NCBI GenBank assembly: GCA_027067015.1
Contig: JAMOMS010000049.1
Coordinates: 1 to 14,069, forward strand
Direction of reading: 5' to 3'
DNA length: 14,069 bases
DNA from: Campylobacterales bacterium
Lineage (GTDB): Bacteria; Campylobacterota; Campylobacteria; Campylobacterales; Hydrogenimonadaceae
The notes below the pieces were generated by a model. That model was not told the DNA's origin, searched no databases, and saw only the letters and a list, made by a program, of their open reading frames with translations. Positions 8,354 to 14,069 of this stretch are shown here, piece by piece (positions within the stretch are counted from its first letter, which is position 1; every line of letters begins with the position of its first letter). Position numbers and translations under genes: made by a program.

Positions 8354-9493
8354 ATGCGTATCGGTTTTCTTTCCCACCTGGATGATAACCTCTGGCTCTT
8401 TCGATTGCCGATCATGCGCGAGTTGTTGACAAGGGGGAATGAGGTGTTTGCCGTAGCGCCCAGGGGCAAGCGGTGGGAAGCTTTCGCGCAAGAGGGTATT
8501 CAGCCTATAGATTATGCCATAGCGCGACGCAGTCTCAATCCTTTGAAAGAGCGTCAAGCCGTCGGGGCGATCTATCGGGCGATTGCGCCGTTAAAGTTAG
8601 ATATTTTACACACCTTTACCGCCAAACCCAATATCTACGGCACCTTTGCCGGTCGCCGGGCAAAGATCCCCGTCATCTACAATCTGGTGGAAGGGTTGGG
8701 GTCGTACTATGTCGAGGAGGATCTCAGGTCTCGCATCATGCGCCGGATGATCGAGCAACTCTACAAAAAAGCCTTCTCGCTCAGTGACGGTTGCGTGTTT
8801 GTCAACCGTGACGATCCGGCCTATATGATCGGGCGGGGGATTATCGATCCGGCGAAAGTCACGATCATCCGAAGTGTCGGGGTCGATACACGGCTCTTTT
8901 CACCCGACGCGGTCGATACCGACGCGGTGGCGCGTCTGCGCGCCGAGCTCTCACCCGACGGTCGGCCGATCGTAATGATGGTGGCCCGGGCGATCTGGCA
9001 CAAGGGGGTCGCGGAGTTTTACGAGGCGGCGGAGCGTTTAGGGCAAAAAGCCGTCTTTGTTTTGGTCGGCGGAACCGACACGGGAAATCCCAGTTGCGCC
9101 GATGAAACGTTTCTTCGCGCCGGGGCGGTAAAATGGCTGGGAGAGCGGGATGAGATGGTTACATTAACCGCCACAGCCGATATTTATGTATTGCCGACGT
9201 TTTATCGCGAGGGGGTGCCCCGGACCCTGTTGGAGGCCGCGAGCATGGGCAAGCCTTTGGTGGCGACCGATGTGGTCGGATGTCGGGAGGTTGTTGAAGA
9301 TGGGGTGAACGGCTATCTCGTGCCGCCTCGTGATGGTGCCAAATTGGCGGCGGCCATTGACATATTGCTGGCCGATCCGTTAAAACGGCAACGTTTCGGC
9401 GTCGCTTCCCGTCGCAAAGCGGTGCGGGAGTTTGATGTAAAACAGGTGGTGCAACACTATATGAAACTGTATGAGTCTGCTTGTGTATCGTAA
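8354..9493 (+). CDS. pglA: GT4 glycosyltransferase, PglA homologue
   Basis: A 379-residue GT-B enzyme matching Campylobacter jejuni PglA along its length. Shared features include MRIGFLSH at the start, RRSLNP near 58-63, LVEGLGS at 111-117, IIRSVGV at 171-177, [14 protein letters not shown] at 211-224, and FVLVGG followed by NPSCA near 235-249. The donor-binding E-x7-E motif is Glu286 and Glu294 in EGVPRTLLE. PglA adds the first extension sugar (GalNAc alpha-1,3 in C. jejuni) to the undecaprenyl-linked first sugar made by PglC. It starts 2 bases after the pglB stop and overlaps pglC. If the first sugar carries an unusual acyl group, this is the enzyme that must accept it. Confidence 0.93.
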   Translation: MRIGFLSHLDDNLWLFRLPIMRELLTRGNEVFAVAPRGKRWEAFAQEGIQPIDYAIARRSLNPLKERQAVGAIYRAIAPLKLDILHTFTAKPNIYGTFAGRRAKIPVIYNLVEGLGSYYVEEDLRSRIMRRMIEQLYKKAFSLSDGCVFVNRDDPAYMIGRGIIDPAKVTIIRSVGVDTRLFSPDAVDTDAVARLRAELSPDGRPIVMMVARAIWHKGVAEFYEAAERLGQKAVFVLVGGTDTGNPSCADETFLRAGAVKWLGERDEMVTLTATADIYVLPTFYREGVPRTLLEAASMGKPLVATDVVGCREVVEDGVNGYLVPPRDGAKLAAAIDILLADPLKRQRFGVASRRKAVREFDVKQVVQHYMKLYESACVS

Positions 9494-10088
9494 CTATATC
9501 AAACCTTTTTTGGATAGGACATTGGCCATAGCGCTATTGGTTGTAAGCGCGCCGATTATGGCGGGTGTGGCACTGCTTATTTACATGTGTATGGGTAGGC
9601 CCGTGCTCTTTTGTCAGCGGCGTCCGGGAAAAGATGGTAAAATCTTTACCATCTATAAGTTTCGTACCATGACCGATGAGCGGGATGAGAAGGGCCGATT
9701 GTTGCCCGACGACAAGCGGCTTAAAGGGGTGGGCAAATTGATACGCGCCCTTAGCCTGGATGAGCTCCCTCAGCTTTTTAATGTCCTTAAAGGGGAGATG
9801 AGCTTTGTCGGTCCTCGTCCTTTATTGGAGGAGTATTTGCCGCTTTATAACGCGCGTCAACGTCGCCGACACGACGTACTGCCCGGTATCACCGGCTGGG
9901 CACAGGTGAACGGTCGTAACGCGATTAGCTGGGAGGAGAAATTTGAGTATGATCTTTGGTATGTCGAACATCAGTCGTTTGCGCTTGATTTAAAGATTGT
10001 ATGGCTGACACTGCTGAAAGTTTTGAAGAGAGAGGGGATCAGCCAGACAGGTGAAGCGACGATGGAGAAGTTCAAGGGAAGTCGATGA
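9483..10088 (+). CDS. pglC: monotopic phosphoglycosyltransferase PglC
   Basis: This enzyme transfers a phospho-sugar (diNAcBac-1-phosphate in Campylobacter) from UDP to undecaprenyl phosphate, starting the lipid-linked glycan. I chose the GTG at 9483 (201 residues). It aligns the N-terminus with C. jejuni PglC (200 residues) and puts the catalytic dyad in SLDEL at exactly Asp93-Glu94. An ATG at 9471 would add 4 residues. Neither start has a strong ribosome site. A re-entrant hydrophobic helix spans about 9-37 with the conserved Pro24; the preceding residue is Ala where Campylobacter has Ser, and a Ser is one position earlier. FTIYKFRTM and SDERDEKG-like segments, GPRPL at 110-114, [17 protein letters not shown] and a terminal EKF are all typical. 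It overlaps pglA and is joined to fkbH by ATGA. Confidence 0.94.
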   Translation: MYRNYIKPFLDRTLAIALLVVSAPIMAGVALLIYMCMGRPVLFCQRRPGKDGKIFTIYKFRTMTDERDEKGRLLPDDKRLKGVGKLIRALSLDELPQLFNVLKGEMSFVGPRPLLEEYLPLYNARQRRRHDVLPGITGWAQVNGRNAISWEEKFEYDLWYVEHQSFALDLKIVWLTLLKVLKREGISQTGEATMEKFKGSR

Positions 10089-11671
10089 AAACGATTCTGT
10101 TTCTTTCTAATATGATTGTCCAACCCGTCGGACGGGCACTCAAGGGGCGTTATGATGTTATGTACGCTGATCTAGATGCCTTCATATCTACTTTGCAAAG
10201 CCGCGTAGAGGCCGATGCGCTGGTGATTCTTTTTGATCCCCGTTTTTTTTACCCTCTCTATCCTGACGAAGGCGTGGGGGAGCGTTTGGCGTTTTTGCAA
10301 ACACTGTTGCAAGGTTTTCGCGCCCAAAACCGAACGCCGGTGGTGCTGGGCAATCTTTTTGATGCTTTTCCTGGTTATTATACCGCCGAGATCACCCGTA
10401 GTTATCAAAAACTCATAGAGATCAATCTTGCGTTGGAGGAGTTGAAAGAGACGATAAGCGATTTGGAGATCTGTGATCTCTTTTCGGTCGGTATGCGCCT
10501 GGGGAGCGAGCGGCTTTTTCAGAGCAAAAACCGTTTTCTTTTCCAGTCGCCTTTTACCAAAGAGGGGGCCGCCGCCGTCGCCGACGCGGTCGATGCCGCC
10601 CTGGCGCGCCTTTGGGGTAAACGCAAAAAGGTGCTGGTATTAGACGGCGACAACACCCTCTGGGGCGGGATCGTCGGAGAAGACGGTGTCGAGGGGATCG
10701 CCTGCGACGAGAACTATCCGGGGATCGCCTATAAGCGTTTTCAGCTCTATCTCAGAGCGCTTAAAGCGAGCGGGCTGGTACTGACGATGGTGAGCAAAAA
10801 CAACGAAGCCGACGTCCGGGAGCTTTTTGCAAAGCGTCAAATGCCTCTGAGCCTGGATGATTTCATCATCACCAAAATCAACTGGAATCCCAAAAGCCAA
10901 AATATCGCCGAGATCGCGCATGAACTTAATGTGGGGCTGGAGAGCCTGCTCTTTATCGACGACAATCCCTTTGAGATCGAAGAGGTGCGTACGGCTTTGC
11001 CGCAGGTAGGAACGCTTTTGGTGGATAAAGAGAATCCGCTTGATGCAATTAACGCGTTGGCTAATCGGCCCGATATTCACGCCGTTGCCGTTACCGAGGA
11101 GGATCGTCAAAAGAGTGAACAGTATCGAAGCGAAAAGCGGCGGGCCGAGGTGTTTCAAAAATCCTCCGACCCGGAAGCCTTTATTCGCTCACTGGGGATT
11201 GAGATTACCTGGTGGCGCAACAACCGCCGTCAGCTTGCGCGGATTACCCAGCTTATCAACAAGACCAACCAGTTCAACCTTACCACCCGTCGCTATAGTC
11301 AAAGTGAGGTGGAGGCCCTGATGGAGGCCCACGATGTGCTCTCTTTTAAAGTGACCGATAAATTCGGCGATATGGGGATCGTGGGGGTGGTAATCATTCG
11401 GGAAGGGGTGATCGATGCCTTTTTGCTCAGTTGCCGGGTTTTGGGTCGGGGGATTGAGGAGCGGATTATCGATGCGATCCTGGAGGTTGGAGGTCCCAAT
11501 CTGGAGGCCGAGTATATTCCCAGCGCCAAAAACGCCCAGGTGGCTAATTTGTACGAGCGGCTGGGTTTTGAAGTGATTGAAGAGGAAACGGATGGTGCAA
11601 AACGTTACCGTTTTGTGCAAAAGCGGACAAATCGCCCCTGCATCAAACTGATACGAGGAGACGAAGCGTGA
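10085..11671 (+). CDS. fkbH: FkbH-type HAD protein, probable glyceryl-ACP synthase
   Basis: A full-length FkbH-like protein of 528 residues. Residues 1-170 form the family's N-terminal domain. A HAD phosphatase-like domain follows, with [11 protein letters not shown] at 185-195 (Asp187 nucleophile, Asp189, Thr191), SKNN at 237-240 and the acidic motif FIDDNPFE at 290-297. A C-terminal GNAT-like region spans about 365-510 and includes NQFN (395-398), GDMGIVG (428-434) and RVLGRGIE (451-458). Characterised FkbH enzymes take 1,3-bisphosphoglycerate, dephosphorylate it and leave a D-glyceryl thioester on an acyl carrier protein. The adjacent ACP gene, coupled by GTGA, is the obvious partner. Coupling to pglC by ATGA puts it in the glycosylation operon, so the glyceryl unit may end on a sugar. 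The family call is firm; the fate of the product is inference. Confidence 0.92.
   Translation: MKTILFLSNMIVQPVGRALKGRYDVMYADLDAFISTLQSRVEADALVILFDPRFFYPLYPDEGVGERLAFLQTLLQGFRAQNRTPVVLGNLFDAFPGYYTAEITRSYQKLIEINLALEELKETISDLEICDLFSVGMRLGSERLFQSKNRFLFQSPFTKEGAAAVADAVDAALARLWGKRKKVLVLDGDNTLWGGIVGEDGVEGIACDENYPGIAYKRFQLYLRALKASGLVLTMVSKNNEADVRELFAKRQMPLSLDDFIITKINWNPKSQNIAEIAHELNVGLESLLFIDDNPFEIEEVRTALPQVGTLLVDKENPLDAINALANRPDIHAVAVTEEDRQKSEQYRSEKRRAEVFQKSSDPEAFIRSLGIEITWWRNNRRQLARITQLINKTNQFNLTTRRYSQSEVEALMEAHDVLSFKVTDKFGDMGIVGVVIIREGVIDAFLLSCRVLGRGIEERIIDAILEVGGPNLEAEYIPSAKNAQVANLYERLGFEVIEEETDGAKRYRFVQKRTNRPCIKLIRGDEA
11656..11660 (+). promoter_or_regulatory. ribosome binding site of the first acyl carrier protein gene
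   Basis: AGGAG lies 7 bases before the GTG at 11668, inside the last codons of fkbH. It supports a GTG start that overlaps the fkbH stop (GTGA). Confidence 0.6.
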
Positions 11672-11955
11672 GAGAGACGATCGATGAACTGGTCAAAGAG
11701 ACTATTCGGGAACTTAACGAGGATCTAAACGAAGCGGCGCTGGAGTGTCCGGATGAACAAACCCCGCTCTTTGAACTGCTGGATTCGATGGCGGTGCTCG
11801 ATTTCATCCTGGGGGTAGAGGAGCGGATTCAGCAAAGATTCGGACGCTATGTACAGGTTGCCGATGAAACGACGATGGATGCGTCGGCCACACCGTTTAA
11901 AAGCGTTGGGAGTGCGGTCGATTTTATCATGAAAAAGGTGCAAAACGATGGCTGA
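11668..11955 (+). CDS. acyl carrier protein 1 (FkbH partner)
   Basis: A 95-residue acidic protein with a carrier-protein fold pattern. LLDSMAVLDFILGVEERI (residues 37-54) holds the phosphopantetheine attachment site, with Ser40 after Asp39 and Met in place of the usual Leu. The acidic, leucine-rich helices before and after fit a four-helix bundle. It is longer than the usual 75-85 residues because of an extended segment (about 61-82) before the last helix. It directly follows fkbH with a GTGA overlap, as in other FkbH systems where the glyceryl group is loaded onto a discrete ACP. It is therefore the likely glyceryl carrier. Its 3' end overlaps the ketoacyl synthase gene by 8 bases. Confidence 0.87.
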   Translation: MRETIDELVKETIRELNEDLNEAALECPDEQTPLFELLDSMAVLDFILGVEERIQQRFGRYVQVADETTMDASATPFKSVGSAVDFIMKKVQNDG

Positions 11956-13027
11956 GATCCGTTTTGATGATGCGGCGATCCGAGGCATCGTCACCACGGC
12001 CGGGGATCGGAAGGTGATGATCGAGGATGAGGCGGAGGCTTTCGGTTATGATGAGCGGACCTTGAAGCGCCTTAAGCGGAGTATGGGATTTGCCAGTCGT
12101 CATGTCGTCTCCGACCCGTCGGTCTGCACCAGTGATCTGTGTGCCCAGTCGGCCCACCGGCTCTTTAAAGGGCTGGCTATCGATCCCTCTTCGATCGACG
12201 CGCTCCTCTTTGTTTCTCAAACCCCGGATTATCGGGCCCCGTCAACGGCCATCATATTACAAGATCGCCTGGGGCTCTCTACCCGAACCGTTGCCTTCGA
12301 TATCAATTTGGGTTGTAGCGGCTTTATTAACGGCCTCTATACCGCTTATAGTTTTATCCATTCGGGGATGGAGCGGGTACTGCTTTGTGTCGGCGACATA
12401 GCAAGCCGATTCGCTTATCCTCAAGATAAAAACCTTACGCCGCTTATGGGAGACGCGGGTAGTGCGGTGCTGATTGAGCGGACCGTCAATTCGCCGTCGG
12501 CTTTTGTCCTGCACAGCGACGGTAGCGGATATGAACACCTGATCATTCCCGCCGGTGGGTGTCGACAGCCGGTAACACCTGAGAGTTTGGAGCCCAAAAC
12601 GTTTGAGGATGGCGCCATTCGGCGGGCGGTGGATATGTTTATGAACGGCGGCGAGATCTTCAACTTCACCATCAAGGTGGTCCCCGCGATGTTCGAGGAA
12701 CTCTTTGCCCTGAGCGGTCGGGAGAAAGAGACGGTTGATTACTTTGTATTGCATCAGGCTAATCGCTATATTCTGCAAAATATTGCCAAGCGCTTGGGTG
12801 TAGGCGCTGAACGCTTGCCGATGGATACGATGACTGAATATGGGAATCAGAACTCGGCATCTATCCCGGGAACCGTTAACGCCCGTCTTAGTAATGTCTA
12901 TTCGCAAAAAAGAGTCCGATCGGTCTTCGCGGGATTTGGAATCGGGCTGAGTTGGGGTGCTTGCATGGTTGAAACCGACACAATTTTTGCGCCGCCCATT
13001 CAACTTTATCAGAAAGGTCAAGCATGA
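11948..13027 (+). CDS. 3-oxoacyl-ACP synthase III-like enzyme (FabH superfamily)
   Basis: A 359-residue thiolase-fold enzyme of the KAS III class. The catalytic triad is complete: Cys123 in NLGCSGF, His269 in LHQANR and Asn300 in YGNQNSASIP. FabH enzymes form a carbon-carbon bond between an acyl starter and malonyl-ACP; relatives in antibiotic and glycan loci instead make esters, amides or unusual condensations. Flanked by two ACP genes, it could condense a glyceryl starter from ACP1 with an extender on ACP2, or move an acyl group between carriers. At 359 residues it is somewhat longer than housekeeping FabH (about 317-330), and no other fatty acid synthesis genes lie nearby. The ATG overlaps the ACP1 stop by 8 bases and an AAGG site precedes it. 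The 3' end overlaps ACP2 in ATGA. Confidence 0.9.
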   Translation: MAEIRFDDAAIRGIVTTAGDRKVMIEDEAEAFGYDERTLKRLKRSMGFASRHVVSDPSVCTSDLCAQSAHRLFKGLAIDPSSIDALLFVSQTPDYRAPSTAIILQDRLGLSTRTVAFDINLGCSGFINGLYTAYSFIHSGMERVLLCVGDIASRFAYPQDKNLTPLMGDAGSAVLIERTVNSPSAFVLHSDGSGYEHLIIPAGGCRQPVTPESLEPKTFEDGAIRRAVDMFMNGGEIFNFTIKVVPAMFEELFALSGREKETVDYFVLHQANRYILQNIAKRLGVGAERLPMDTMTEYGNQNSASIPGTVNARLSNVYSQKRVRSVFAGFGIGLSWGACMVETDTIFAPPIQLYQKGQA

Positions 13028-13239
13028 CACGTGACGAAATGATTGAAGCCATTGCCGAAGTGATCGATACCGAGGCGACGTTGACGCCGGAAACTCCGTT
13101 GGAGAGTTTGGAAGAGTACGATTCGGTTGCGGTTTTGAGTTTGATGAGCTGGTTTGATGAATTGGGCATTTCGGTTGCGCCCAAGGATTTTGAGGGACTC
13201 AAAACAGTGGCCGATCTTCTGGCATTGGCCGAGGGGTGA
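13024..13239 (+). CDS. acyl carrier protein 2
   Basis: A short 71-residue acyl carrier protein. The attachment site is Ser34 in EYDSVAVLSLM, with Val following Ser instead of the standard Leu. Downstream are an ISVAP turn and a final helix (TVADLLALAEG). It is compact and acidic and not closely similar to ACP1 encoded just upstream, so this is not a recent tandem copy. It probably carries the extender or product of the neighbouring ketoacyl synthase and presents it to the reductase. The ATG overlaps the synthase stop in ATGA and is preceded by AAAGG. The next gene begins 4 bases after its stop. Confidence 0.86.
   Translation: MTRDEMIEAIAEVIDTEATLTPETPLESLEEYDSVAVLSLMSWFDELGISVAPKDFEGLKTVADLLALAEG
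13231..13236 (+). promoter_or_regulatory. ribosome binding site that selects the SDR start
   Basis: GAGGGG lies 7 bases before the ATG at 13244, at the very end of the ACP2 gene. It supports this start over an in-frame ATG at 13154 that would overlap ACP2 by 86 bases. Confidence 0.6.
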
Positions 13240-13243
13240 GCGG

Positions 13244-13957
13244 ATGGATAACGTTCTGGTCGTTGGGGCCAGTAGCGGGATCGGTCGTGCGACGGCGTTA
13301 CGGTTGGCCGGGCGTTATCGGGTGTTTGCCATGGCCCGCCGCGCGGATCGGCTGGAGGCGCTGACGACGGAGGGGATCGTGCCGGTGGCGTTTGACGTAA
13401 CCCGGTTTGATGAGATCACCCCGACGCTCAAAGATCTGGCTAAAGAGTATGGCCGGTTTCAGGCACTTATTTACTGTGCCGGTGTGCAAAACCTCAAACC
13501 TTTGCGTATGCTCAAAGCGACCGATCTGGAGACAATTTTCGCTGTTAATACCTATGCTCCCGCCCTCTTTGCTCAGGCGTTTGCCGCGCGGGCCGTGCAT
13601 ACAAAGGAGAATCCGTCAATGGTCTTTGTCTCCTCTATTGCCGCTCAGCGTCCTGAGCCTGTGATTTTGGCCTATAGCGCTTCCAAAGCGGCGTTGGATA
13701 ATATGGTGAAAGGATTGGCCAAGGAGGTGGCTCCTATCCGGGTTAACGGCGTGGCGCCGGGATTTTTGCGTACCGAGATGACAAAGCGCTTTGCTCATGT
13801 ATATGACGAAGCGTTTGTTGAGCGGGTTGAGAAATCCTATCCGCTGGGGTTGGGCTCTGTGGAGAATGTGGCGGCGTTGATCGATTTTCTAGTCAGTGAT
13901 GACGCGGCCTATCTAACCGGGGAAATCATAAGGATTGATGGAGGAGGGGCGCTGTGA
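13244..13957 (+). CDS. short-chain dehydrogenase/reductase, FabG-like
   Basis: A 237-residue Rossmann-fold NAD(P)H oxidoreductase of the classical SDR family. The cofactor loop GASSGIG is at residues 8-14, just after the first strand, which supports the ATG at 13244. The catalytic tetrad is visible as Asn102 (VNTY), Ser131 (VSS), Tyr144 and Lys148 (YSASK). The usual NNAG is YCAG at 77-80. ARR at 31-33 after the second strand favours NADPH. The C-terminus (TGEIIRIDGGG) is FabG-like. In this setting it most likely reduces the 3-oxoacyl group made by the upstream synthase while it is bound to ACP2. The substrate is inferred from context only. The stop overlaps the next gene in GTGA. Confidence 0.91.
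   Translation: MDNVLVVGASSGIGRATALRLAGRYRVFAMARRADRLEALTTEGIVPVAFDVTRFDEITPTLKDLAKEYGRFQALIYCAGVQNLKPLRMLKATDLETIFAVNTYAPALFAQAFAARAVHTKENPSMVFVSSIAAQRPEPVILAYSASKAALDNMVKGLAKEVAPIRVNGVAPGFLRTEMTKRFAHVYDEAFVERVEKSYPLGLGSVENVAALIDFLVSDDAAYLTGEIIRIDGGGAL
13940..13947 (+). promoter_or_regulatory. ribosome binding site of the right-edge VOC gene
   Basis: GGAGGAGG, two overlapping GGAGG units, lies 6 bases before the GTG at 13954 and inside the SDR gene. This strong site makes a GTG start for the truncated gene credible. Confidence 0.6.
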
Positions 13958-14069
13958 AGATCCATCATATCGGCTTTGTCGTGGCGGACCGGGCGCGCTA
14001 CCGAAACAATCTGCCCGTTCAAAAGGTTGTGGCGGAAATCTACGATCCCGTTCAAAAGGCCCATCTGGA
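13954..14069 (+). CDS. VOC / glyoxalase-fold enzyme, methylmalonyl-CoA epimerase-like (3' end outside window)
   Basis: An open frame from a GTG at 13954 runs to the right edge (38 full codons, no stop). It is too short to stand out as an ORF but has a strong ribosome site and a GTGA overlap with the SDR stop. It begins MKIHHIGFVVAD, the first strand of vicinal-oxygen-chelate proteins such as glyoxalase I and methylmalonyl-CoA epimerase, where the conserved His (here His4 or His5) is a metal ligand. VOC enzymes do metal-dependent epimerisation, isomerisation or lyase chemistry on substrates with adjacent oxygens, including acyl thioesters. Placed after a reductase, it may epimerise or rearrange the acyl-ACP product. 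Only the N-terminus is visible, so the subfamily is uncertain. Confidence 0.7.
   Translation, partial: MKIHHIGFVVADRARYRNNLPVQKVVAEIYDPVQKAHL

Larger units (their letters stand above)
1..14069 (+). other. single long co-directional glycosylation operon (interior)
   Basis: All 14 genes run on the + strand. Thirteen junctions range from a 4-base gap to a 16-base overlap, with ATGA overlaps at pglJ-pglB, pglC-fkbH and ketoacyl synthase-ACP2, and GTGA overlaps at fkbH-ACP1 and SDR-VOC. There is no room for an intergenic promoter, and no terminator-like hairpin with a T-run was seen. The promoter and terminator must lie outside the window, unless internal promoters exist within coding sequence. 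Confidence 0.75.

Noticed and set aside
8879..8975. Short direct repeat (GGTCGATAC and CACCCGACG occurring twice) in pglA
   Set aside because: The units are imperfect and short and fall in frame in a variable linker of the protein. They look like coincidental codon repetition rather than a functional repeat.
12257..13030. 257-codon open frame on the minus strand
   Set aside because: It is antisense to the KAS III gene, which has a complete Cys-His-Asn triad. The antisense protein shows no recognisable motif.
13154..13243. Longer SDR form starting at an ATG at 13154
   Set aside because: It would overlap ACP2 by 86 bases and add about 30 residues before the Rossmann strand. The ATG at 13244 has a good ribosome site and places GASSGIG at the normal position.
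11668..13957. Housekeeping fatty acid synthesis cluster (fabH, acpP, fabG)
   Set aside because: plsX, rpmF, fabD and fabF are absent, there are two atypical ACPs, fkbH is coupled upstream, and the set is embedded behind pglC.
1..14069. CRISPR arrays, tRNA genes, insertion sequences, inverted repeats and intergenic regulatory sites
   Set aside because: None was seen. Coding sequence covers essentially the whole window, and no gap exceeds a few bases.

Overview
The window comes from a member of the Campylobacterota (epsilonproteobacteria) and carries a protein N-glycosylation (pgl) locus. The taxonomic call rests on four consecutive genes that match Campylobacter jejuni PglJ, PglB, PglA and PglC in sequence and in order. 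Base composition looks close to half G+C, richer than Campylobacter or Helicobacter, which suggests a free-living, possibly vent or sediment lineage. That last step is inference, and the genus cannot be fixed from the sequence.

Layout: every gene is on the + strand. The window opens inside a GT2 glycosyltransferase (1-1080, 5' end missing). It is followed by a PglH-like GT4 (1082-2140), a second GT4 (2133-3260) and an AsnB-type glutamine amidotransferase (3245-5092). The core follows: pglJ (5083-6234), the oligosaccharyltransferase pglB (6231-8351), pglA (8354-9493) and the phosphoglycosyltransferase pglC (9483-10088). The last four kilobases hold an acyl-building module: an FkbH-type HAD protein (10085-11671), acyl carrier protein 1 (11668-11955), a ketoacyl synthase III (11948-13027), acyl carrier protein 2 (13024-13239), an SDR reductase (13244-13957) and the first codons of a VOC/glyoxalase-fold enzyme (13954 to the right edge). 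No tRNA, rRNA, CRISPR array, insertion sequence, promoter or terminator was seen. No gap between genes exceeds 4 bases, and most junctions overlap (ATGA, GTGA or longer), so the window looks like the inside of one long translationally coupled operon whose promoter and terminator lie outside.

How the genes work together: PglC would load the first sugar phosphate onto undecaprenyl phosphate. PglA, PglJ and the further GT4 and GT2 enzymes would extend the chain on the cytoplasmic face. AsnB may amidate a uronic-acid sugar. A flippase not in the window would turn the lipid-linked glycan over, and PglB would transfer it to Asn in D/E-X-N-X-S/T sequons in the periplasm. The unusual part is the module directly coupled to pglC. 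FkbH proteins make glyceryl-ACP from 1,3-bisphosphoglycerate, and a KAS III, a second ACP, a reductase and a VOC enzyme could extend or tailor that acyl group. The best hypothesis is that this organism builds a glyceryl-derived acyl substituent for an amino sugar of its N-glycan. The bacillosamine genes pglD, pglE and pglF and the flippase pglK are not in the window.
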